Below are positions 25,651-31,504 of a stretch of DNA of 31,504 nt, piece by piece (the stretch's first letter is position 1; every line of letters starts with the position of its first letter). The position numbers and the translations under genes were made by a program. The stretch is from Flammeovirgaceae bacterium UBA2786 (GTDB lineage Bacteria; Bacteroidota; Bacteroidia; Cytophagales; Cyclobacteriaceae): contig DEIA01000065.1 of the NCBI GenBank assembly GCA_002352225.1, positions 829-32,332 on the forward strand, written 5' to 3'. The notes below the pieces were generated by a model that was not told the DNA's origin, searched no databases, and saw only the letters and a program-made list of their open reading frames with translations.

Positions 25651-25677
25651 GAACTGGGATCAAAAGTTTAGGAAACT
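25651..25677. repeat. Direct repeat of an internal tRNA-Arg segment, att-like scar
   Basis: These 27 bases are identical to 25704-25730 inside the tRNA-Arg gene (anticodon arm, variable loop and T-arm). With one mismatch the match extends four more bases (CTAT, 25679-25682 and 25732-25735). The copies are 53 bases apart and in the same orientation. The copy lies just past the tRNA 3' end, where integrative elements leave repeats. No integrase is in the window. Confidence 0.85.
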
Positions 25678-25686
25678 GCTATGATG

Positions 25687-25758
25687 TAGTCTCGCCCAGA
25701 ATCGAACTGGGATCAAAAGTTTAGGAAACTTCTATTCTATCCGTTGAACTACGAGACC
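25687..25758 (-). tRNA. tRNA-Arg (anticodon CCT)
   Basis: The minus strand folds into a full cloverleaf of 72 bases without an encoded CCA. Acceptor GGTCTCG pairs with CGAGACT (one G-T). The D-stem is GTTC/GAAT and the anticodon stem GAAGT/ACTTT, with loop TTCCTAA (anticodon CCT). The variable loop has four bases, and T-stem CCCAG/CTGGG has loop TTCGATT. It reads AGG codons. It lies 53 bases downstream of the TPR gene on the same strand. Confidence 0.93.
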
Positions 25759-25811
25759 AGTTTTTTAAAAGAACAGGCCGCAAATTTAAGAGAAAAACAG
25801 GTGAGTCCAAG

Positions 25812-26741
25812 TTATTCTCTAATGCGTGCCAGATCCGCTTCGGCTGCAATAAAGCCAAAAGCAGAAAAGTGTTTGCCCCCAATAACACGTTCAAAAACTG
25901 AAGTAGCTTGTGCGGTATCGCCATTGTATAAATACCAATTGCCTACACCATATCCTTGTGTGGCAAGGGCCAGGTCGGCATCGCTGGCCGTGCTGCTAAC
26001 ATTCAGCACAGAATCTACCGGCAATATGCCTTTGTACATATTCAGTCGTTTAAAATAGGAGTCGTTTTCAATAATTGTCATGGTATCGGTAATGCGTTCT
26101 AAAAGTTTTGTGGCAGCTTCGGTTTTGCCTTGCCTGCTGTACGTCATGTACAGCCAATCTGCCGTGGCTGCAATTAAATCATCGTTATCGCTAACGTCCA
26201 TACATTTCAGGTAAGCTTGCTCTGCGTTTTCAAAATCTCCTTTCAGGTAGTACCCTAACCCTAAATGATACCACACATTAAACTGTGTGGTGGATAACGG
26301 CTTATTGATTTTGTTTGGCATTCCATCGGGTTCAATTTCTAATGGTAATGCGGGCATCAGTTCTGCCGCTTTGATAAAATCTGCAATGGCGGCATCAAAC
26401 TTCCGTTGCGATAGATAACGATGGCCGCGATGGCGGTAGAGTTTGTATGAATTAGGGTATTCTTCAATGCCTTGAGAAAATACTTCAATAGCACGGTTGT
26501 AGTTTACTTTGTAAGCTAACCTTCGCCCCAGCCAGATGTAATTTTCTTCTGAAGGATCAGCGTCAAAATTTTTTTGAGCTACTGCCAGGTTGCTGTCGAG
26601 CTTAGCGTTGGCTTCTGTAGGGGCATAGTATTCCAATCCTAATAAAGAGTACACTTCGGCTGCTTCGGCTGCTGCTTGTTCGGGATTATTTTCTTTACAG
26701 GAAAATGCCAGTATCAGGATCGGAAGTAGAATTCGTTTCAT
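25812..26741 (-). CDS. TPR-repeat lipoprotein
   Basis: The 309-residue protein has a lipoprotein signal (MKRILLPILILAFSC) and several tetratricopeptide repeats: NYIWLGRRLAYKVNYNRAIEVF, YPNSYKLYRHRGHRYLSQR-type, FNVWYHLGLGYYLKGDFENAEQAY, and a late GNWYLYNGDTAQATSVFERV. TPRs mediate protein-protein contacts; no catalytic domain is seen. It begins 11 bases after the amidohydrolase stop on the same strand, so the two form an operon and may act together in the envelope. Confidence 0.88.
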   Translation of the reverse strand: MKRILLPILILAFSCKENNPEQAAAEAAEVYSLLGLEYYAPTEANAKLDSNLAVAQKNFDADPSEENYIWLGRRLAYKVNYNRAIEVFSQGIEEYPNSYKLYRHRGHRYLSQRKFDAAIADFIKAAELMPALPLEIEPDGMPNKINKPLSTTQFNVWYHLGLGYYLKGDFENAEQAYLKCMDVSDNDDLIAATADWLYMTYSRQGKTEAATKLLERITDTMTIIENDSYFKRLNMYKGILPVDSVLNVSSTASDADLALATQGYGVGNWYLYNGDTAQATSVFERVIGGKHFSAFGFIAAEADLARIRE

Positions 26742-26752
26742 TTGTATTCAGA

Positions 26753-28327
26753 TTATTTTATACCGGGTTGTTTCAATGTAAATCCGGCTTTGCGTTTTTC
26801 TTCATCTACAATCTTCTTTACATCGGCCAATAATTTTTTGGCATCGTATATTATCCCATCTTTTACAGTATACTTTACACCGCCCGCACGAACGACCTTA
26901 TTGTCATCGGTAAGTTTTATGGCACCGGTACCATAAAGAGTTTGCAAATTTGAAAGAGGATTTTCTTCTACGATTACAAAATCAGCAAGTTTCCCAACTT
27001 CTACTGATCCAATTTCTTTATCAACACCTAAAGCCTGTGCGCCATATAAGGTGGCCGATCGAATTACTTCCAGCGGATGAAAGCCGGCTTCGCGCAGCAA
27101 CTCCAGTTCGCGGATGTAGGCAAAGCCATACAATTGAAAAATAAATCCTGAATCGGAACCGGTGGTTACCCTACCGCCTCTGTTTTTGTATTCATTTACA
27201 AAGGCCATCCACAACCTGTAATTTTCGCGCCATTGAATTTCTTGTTCGGTACCCCAGGCATGCCAGTAAGAACCATGCGAAATTTTACTGGGCTGATAAA
27301 ATGCCCATAAGGTGGGCAGTGTGTAGTCTTCGTGCCACTCGGCTCTGCGGGCGCGATGTAAATCGCGGTTGGCTTCGTAAATATTAAAGGTAGGATCGAG
27401 TGTGAATTTAAGTTCAAGAAGCTCGTTCATTACTTTATTCCAATGATCAGAGTATGGTGGGGCAGCCTGCTTCCACAAAGTACCGGCATCGCCAAAGCGG
27501 TGCATTTCGTTTTGGTAATTATAGTCGAGCGAAAAATTTTGAACGGTTTGATTGGTAAACAGGGCTTCGGGTAATCCATACCAATGTTCCATACTGGTAA
27601 GTCCGGCACGGGCCGAGTTCAATACATTCCATTGTGCTACCGTCATTTGAGCATGGTGCGTGCAGGAACGCAAGCCCAACTCTTTGTTCTTTCTAATGGC
27701 CGCATCCATTACTTCGGGCGATGCACCAAAGAATTTTATACCATCGGCACCTTTGTTTTTATTTTCAATTACCCATGCCCGGGCCTGATCGGCCGTAACA
27801 ATTGGTTCTTTTGCACCCATGCCAAATGCGGTGTAGGCATAAATACGAGGCGCAGTAATTTTGTTTTGTGCACTCTTTGCTTTCTGATCCAACACCCAAT
27901 CTAATCCATTACCAGCCGATGGCTCGCGAATAGTAGTGATACCGTGTGCCATCCAAAGTTTAAAAACATATTCAGCAATAGGTGCTTGCCCGCCACCAAT
28001 ATGCCCGTGCATATCTACAAAGCCGGGCATCATATACATACCGGTGCAATCCAGTTCTTTGCCACCGGCTTCCAGCTTTGGTCTTCGGGCTTCGTTAATG
28101 GGCACTCCGGGGTAACCCACCTGGGCAATATTTACAATGCGGTTTTGTTTTACCACAATATCTACCGGGCCAATGGGCGGTGCACCCGTACCATTAATTA
28201 ACGTAACACCACGAATAATAAGGTGCGTGTAGGGGCCTTCACCTTCTTTTACTTCAGGTGCTTTTATGGTTTGCCCTTGTGCGGAAAGAGTAAGGCAGAG
28301 CAATACGAGGAATATTAATGCGCGCAT
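26753..28327 (-). CDS. Exported amidohydrolase-superfamily protein
   Basis: The 524-residue protein has a signal peptide (MRALIFLVLLCLTLSAQG) and an amidohydrolase TIM barrel framed by the usual small beta-sandwich. Metal and catalytic residues are visible: HGH (H107, H109) in GFVDMHGHIG, K198 in GIKFFG, a likely bridging lysine, H224/H225 in CTHHAQM, H248 in MEHWYG and D392 in TGSDSG. The C-terminal LYGAQALGVDKEIGSVEVGKLADFVIV is characteristic of imidazolonepropionase-like or dipeptidase-like members. The substrate is unknown; peptides or cyclic amides are possible. It is the first gene of a pair with the TPR lipoprotein. Confidence 0.9.
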   Translation of the reverse strand: MRALIFLVLLCLTLSAQGQTIKAPEVKEGEGPYTHLIIRGVTLINGTGAPPIGPVDIVVKQNRIVNIAQVGYPGVPINEARRPKLEAGGKELDCTGMYMMPGFVDMHGHIGGGQAPIAEYVFKLWMAHGITTIREPSAGNGLDWVLDQKAKSAQNKITAPRIYAYTAFGMGAKEPIVTADQARAWVIENKNKGADGIKFFGASPEVMDAAIRKNKELGLRSCTHHAQMTVAQWNVLNSARAGLTSMEHWYGLPEALFTNQTVQNFSLDYNYQNEMHRFGDAGTLWKQAAPPYSDHWNKVMNELLELKFTLDPTFNIYEANRDLHRARRAEWHEDYTLPTLWAFYQPSKISHGSYWHAWGTEQEIQWRENYRLWMAFVNEYKNRGGRVTTGSDSGFIFQLYGFAYIRELELLREAGFHPLEVIRSATLYGAQALGVDKEIGSVEVGKLADFVIVEENPLSNLQTLYGTGAIKLTDDNKVVRAGGVKYTVKDGIIYDAKKLLADVKKIVDEEKRKAGFTLKQPGIK

Positions 28328-28410
28328 ATCAGGTAAGTTTTTTGGAAAGTAGGTATTTTCAGCAAGTTAAACCACGATTGTTTGTTCAGGTATTCTGATT
28401 TTTAGTATAA

Positions 28411-29847
28411 ATGGTATTTCGCAGAATAATTATCGTAACTGTATTGCTGCTGGTAGCGGGTGCGGGGTTGTGGTTGTATTTACGGTTTAGTAGCCCGGCC
28501 ATAAAACCAATGGCACCTGAACGTTCGCAACTGGATTCTGTCCTGCAAGTGCCCTTGTCCACGGTTAGTATTCCGCTTCGTTTTTCATTGCAGAATCTGG
28601 AGATAGCTGCCAATAAAAAGCTGAGTGGTAAATTTTTAGATGAGCGTATAGCGGTAGGGGATAAAAAGAAAGACAGCATTTACCTTGCCCTCGAACGATT
28701 TGACAAAGTAAAGTTAGGATGGAAACCAGGCCTGCTTACCGCACAAGTTCCGTTGCGTATAGAATTTAAGTTCCTGAAAAGAACAGCCGGTATTCGTGTT
28801 TCTAACGATAAACCCATTACGGCAGAAGTGTTGATTAACCTGAAATCGAACGTTGCACTAAACAACCAATGGGAAGCCAAACTGGAAACAGAAATAGACA
28901 CGGTTATCTGGAAAATGGAACCAGCGTTAAAGGTTGCATTTGTAAATGTGAATTTGCGCGGCCTGGCAGATAAGTATCTGCAACGCAATGAAGCAATACT
29001 AACCCACCGGTTCGATAGCCTGATGAACAAAATTATTGACAGCCGAAGTGCTGTAGAAAAAATATGGAATGATATTCATAAACCCATTGTGATAAAGAAA
29101 TCCGAACCACAGGTTGGTTTACTGACAAAGGCAGAATCGCTGAACTCGCGTTGGATATCTGATAATGAAGGCAACATTGCAGCATTAGTAACGCTTAAAG
29201 GGTACGTGTACAGTTGGTTTGAGCAACCGCCAGGTATTAGTCCGCCACGCTTGCCGGGCCATCGGTATAAACCAGAAGGAGAGGATGAGTTAGATTTATA
29301 TATACATGCCAGCCTCCCTTTTCACCAGATTAATTCGTTCTTAAATCGGAATCGGGAAAAACTAACCTTCCGCTATAATGAGTACCTACTGAAAGTACAA
29401 CATGCAGCTTTATACGGAAGCGACCAGGAGTTGGCACTTGAGCTAAATGTACGGGGTGACGTGCGGGGTAATATTTATTTCAGGGCATTACCGTATTACG
29501 ATAGTATTAAACAGATAATCGGGTTAACCAACCTGCGATATGATTTAAGTACAGAAGAAACCCTGGTTAAAACGGCCGACTGGATAATGCATGATAATCT
29601 TATCTCAATGTTGGCCGGCACAATAAAAAAAGATCTAACTGAGGAACTTAGTGTGTTGCCTCAATTAATTGAATCGGCTATTGCTCAGGGCAAATCAGGT
29701 AACAAGGTTAAACTAACAGTAGATTCGCTCGCAATTACATCGCACGCATCGCTTATAACAGGCCATGATATTCAATGGGTACTTCGCGCCCGCGGCAAGG
29801 CTGGTATTGCCCTAAAAAAGAGAATCCTGGAAAAGAAAAAACCTTAA
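28411..29847 (+). CDS. DUF4403 family membrane-anchored protein
   Basis: The 478-residue protein has one N-terminal membrane helix (IIIVTVLLLVAGAGLWLYL) and a long, mostly beta-strand periplasmic region. The opening VSIPLRFSLQNLEIAANKKL and the two-part arrangement, with paired segments such as LDLYIHASLPFHQINSFLN, match DUF4403, a family related to tubular lipid-binding (SMP/BPI-like) folds. Lipid transport is a possible role but is not shown. It starts 83 bases from the divergent amidohydrolase gene and is followed by the ammonium transporter 118 bases on. Confidence 0.8.
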   Translation: MVFRRIIIVTVLLLVAGAGLWLYLRFSSPAIKPMAPERSQLDSVLQVPLSTVSIPLRFSLQNLEIAANKKLSGKFLDERIAVGDKKKDSIYLALERFDKVKLGWKPGLLTAQVPLRIEFKFLKRTAGIRVSNDKPITAEVLINLKSNVALNNQWEAKLETEIDTVIWKMEPALKVAFVNVNLRGLADKYLQRNEAILTHRFDSLMNKIIDSRSAVEKIWNDIHKPIVIKKSEPQVGLLTKAESLNSRWISDNEGNIAALVTLKGYVYSWFEQPPGISPPRLPGHRYKPEGEDELDLYIHASLPFHQINSFLNRNREKLTFRYNEYLLKVQHAALYGSDQELALELNVRGDVRGNIYFRALPYYDSIKQIIGLTNLRYDLSTEETLVKTADWIMHDNLISMLAGTIKKDLTEELSVLPQLIESAIAQGKSGNKVKLTVDSLAITSHASLITGHDIQWVLRARGKAGIALKKRILEKKKP

Positions 29848-29915
29848 CATTTTACAGATTTAAGATCAAATTTTAACTAACCTAAATCGTTTTCAGTAAT
29901 TTTTTTACAATAGTT

Positions 29916-29931
29916 GGGTAAAATTTAACCC
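29916..29931. promoter_or_regulatory. Near-perfect 16-base palindrome upstream of the ammonium transporter
   Basis: GGGTAAAATTTAACCC has one mismatched pair and ends 34 bases before the ATG at 29966. It could be an operator for nitrogen control, but does not match an NtrC or sigma-54 site I know. AT-rich palindromes of this kind also occur by chance. Confidence 0.25.
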
Positions 29932-29965
29932 TATTTGCGTTTTTTTCGACAAAAATACACCTGTT

Positions 29966-31273
29966 ATGAGTAAACCAAAAACCCGTTGGATTGTAATCTT
30001 TGCCGTTCTTACAGTACTTCAAATACTGGTCCTATTTAAAGCGGGTAACCCGGTGGCCGATCAGGCCGAAACCATCGATAAATCGGACACCGCCTGGATG
30101 ATTGTAGCCACCGCCTTTGTGTTGTTTATGACACCCGGCCTTTCATTTTTTTATGGTGGCATGGTGAGTTTTAAAAATGTAATCTCAACCATGCTGCAAA
30201 GTTTTATTGCGCTGGGTGTAATTAGTTTGCTTTGGTACCTGGTTGGGTTTAGCCTTGCATTTGGCGATAGCATAGGAGGTATTATTGGAAACCCAACTAC
30301 ATTTTTTGCTTTTCGAAATGTAGGGCTCAATCCGCATCCTGCATTTGCACCCACCTTTCCTTTTTTATTATTCGCCCTGTTTCAACTTAAGTTTGCCATT
30401 ATTACTCCGGCATTAATTACCGGTAGTTTTGCCGAGCGTGTAAAATTTACTTCGTACCTCATATTCATGTGTTTGTTTTCGTTGCTCATCTATTGCCCGC
30501 TGGCACACTGGACGTGGCACCCCGAAGGTTTTTTGCGGGTATGGGGTGTTCTTGATTTTGCTGGCGGAACGGTAGTCCATATGTCGGCCGGGTTTGCTGC
30601 ACTGGCAGGGGCTTATGTATTAGGTAAGCGCGAGGAAAAGCAACATCAGCCGGCAAACATTCCATTTATTATGTTAGGTACAGGAATGTTGTGGTTTGGT
30701 TGGTTTGGTTTTAATGCCGGTTCGGCATTGGCAGCAAATGGGTTGGCTGTGCAGGCATTTGCCACTACCAATATGGCATCTGCCTCGGCTATGATTACAT
30801 GGGTTATGTTTGATGCGCTGGTGGGCAGAAAAATTTCGGCCATGGGTGCCTGCATTGGTGCTGTTGTAGGGTTGGTAGCTATAACACCGGCAGCAGGTTT
30901 TGTTAACCCTGGTCAGAGTATTTTTATAGGCTTTGTTGCAGCTATTGTTAGTAATATAGCTGTGTACTATAAGCAGAAAACTTCGCTCGATGATACACTG
31001 GATGTGTTTCCCTGCCATGGCCTTGGCGGGATTGTAGGGATGATCTTAACAGCAGTGTTTGCAAAAGACGTAGGGTTAATAGACGGTAATACGCAAACCA
31101 TTAAATATCATTTGCTCGCGCTGGTTATTGTAGGCGTATTTACGTTTGTAGGATCGTATGTAATTTTTAAGATAACCGGAATGATTACCCGTTTACGCGT
31201 CTCGCCCGAAGATGAACAACTGGGACTGGACCTTAGCCAGCATTCTGAAACGATGAAGTTTTCTGTAAAGTAA
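29966..31273 (+). CDS. amt: Ammonium transporter
   Basis: The 435-residue protein is an Amt/MEP/Rh-family channel for ammonium uptake across the inner membrane. It begins with one hydrophobic segment (residues 8-24), then 11 helices starting at DTAWMIVATAFVLFMTPGLSFFYGGM. The pore histidines are H205 in GTVVHMSAG and H351 in FPCHGLGGIVG, and D198 in DFAGG is the conserved structural Asp. No glnK/PII gene follows in the 231 remaining bases, so PII partnership cannot be judged from this window. Confidence 0.95.
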   Translation: MSKPKTRWIVIFAVLTVLQILVLFKAGNPVADQAETIDKSDTAWMIVATAFVLFMTPGLSFFYGGMVSFKNVISTMLQSFIALGVISLLWYLVGFSLAFGDSIGGIIGNPTTFFAFRNVGLNPHPAFAPTFPFLLFALFQLKFAIITPALITGSFAERVKFTSYLIFMCLFSLLIYCPLAHWTWHPEGFLRVWGVLDFAGGTVVHMSAGFAALAGAYVLGKREEKQHQPANIPFIMLGTGMLWFGWFGFNAGSALAANGLAVQAFATTNMASASAMITWVMFDALVGRKISAMGACIGAVVGLVAITPAAGFVNPGQSIFIGFVAAIVSNIAVYYKQKTSLDDTLDVFPCHGLGGIVGMILTAVFAKDVGLIDGNTQTIKYHLLALVIVGVFTFVGSYVIFKITGMITRLRVSPEDEQLGLDLSQHSETMKFSVK

Positions 31274-31445
31274 ATTTTTCATCAGCCAGATTTTTTAAAA
31301 ATATTAAATGCTGATTGAGGCAGGCTTCACTACGCTGAGGTAAATGTGAGAATTTTAAATACGAATCCCTGATTAGCAACCGAGCACCTGTGCTGGATTA
31401 TAGAAAACAAGTATTGATTTCAGTAAATTAAGGTTGGCCAGACTT
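31274..31445. other. Intergenic region after the ammonium transporter
   Basis: No ORF or RNA gene is visible in these bases, and no strong terminator follows the transporter stop, although the first 40 bases are AT-rich. Confidence 0.5.
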
Positions 31446-31493
31446 GCGTATATCACACTGATAACGGTGGATATACGCTACAAATACGCGTAT
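31446..31493. repeat. Cluster of inverted repeats of GCGTATAT
   Basis: GCGTATATC (31446-31454) and GATATACGC (31470-31478) form a perfect 9-bp inverted repeat with a 15-base loop whose ends (CAC, GTG) can extend the stem past one bulged A. Six bases later ATACGCGTAT (31484-31493) is a perfect 10-base palindrome sharing the same half-site. It lies at the window edge, so what it belongs to is not visible. Confidence 0.7.
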
Positions 31494-31504
31494 ATTTAGG
31501 AGTT

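Noticed and set aside
1..31504. CRISPR arrays, insertion sequences, prophage or toxin-antitoxin modules
   Set aside because: No regularly spaced repeats, transposase, integrase, phage structural gene or toxin-antitoxin pair is visible in any frame.

Overview
The window looks like a stretch of chromosome from a Bacteroidota bacterium, most likely Cytophagales. Three things suggest this: the gene families (a short biosynthetic arginine decarboxylase, a deoxyhypusine-synthase-like protein, DUF1800/DUF1501 and DUF4403 proteins, and M13/M14 peptidases with signal peptides or lipoboxes), the general lack of Shine-Dalgarno sequences, and several TAnnTTTG-type -7 boxes. This is inference from content; no marker gene fixes the genus. 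Most of the window is ordinary housekeeping or envelope content without phage, CRISPR or IS genes.

Layout. 1-1255 (-) is an exported glycine-rich membrane protein cut by the window edge. 1314-3973 is a divergent pair, arginine decarboxylase (-) and an arginase/agmatinase-family enzyme (+). The gap between them holds a possible leader peptide and attenuator reading toward the arginase. 3986-4830 (-) holds a START-like exported protein and a possible 47-residue protein. 5012-10062 (+) holds two large secreted metallopeptidases (M14, then an M13 lipoprotein), each followed by a clear intrinsic terminator. 10609-14118 (+) holds a deoxyhypusine-synthase-like enzyme, a polyvalent-type kinase and argS. 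14190-16762 (+) is a DUF1800-DUF1501 pair. Next come a GNAT acetyltransferase, two tandem glutathione-peroxidase-type genes and a DinB-fold protein with a palindrome upstream (to 19069).

19093-24083 (-) holds a GT39-type glycosyltransferase, a K+(Na+)/H+ antiporter, a MarC membrane protein and a class V aminotransferase. 24221-25092 (+) is a membrane-anchored dienelactone hydrolase. 25299-25758 is a scar: a broken GH53 galactanase start, a short possible gene start, and a partial direct repeat of the adjacent tRNA-Arg(CCT) gene. 25812-28327 (-) is an amidohydrolase and TPR lipoprotein pair. 28411-31273 (+) is a DUF4403 protein and an ammonium transporter. The last 230 bases have no gene but end in a cluster of inverted repeats.

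Functional links. Arginine decarboxylase, the arginase-family enzyme and the deoxyhypusine-synthase-like protein together point to arginine-derived polyamine metabolism, spread over about 10 kb rather than in one operon. The most interesting leads are the possible leader-peptide attenuator in front of the arginase-family gene (2833-3013), the polyvalent-kinase gene next to argS, and the tRNA-Arg repeat scar. None is proven by sequence alone.
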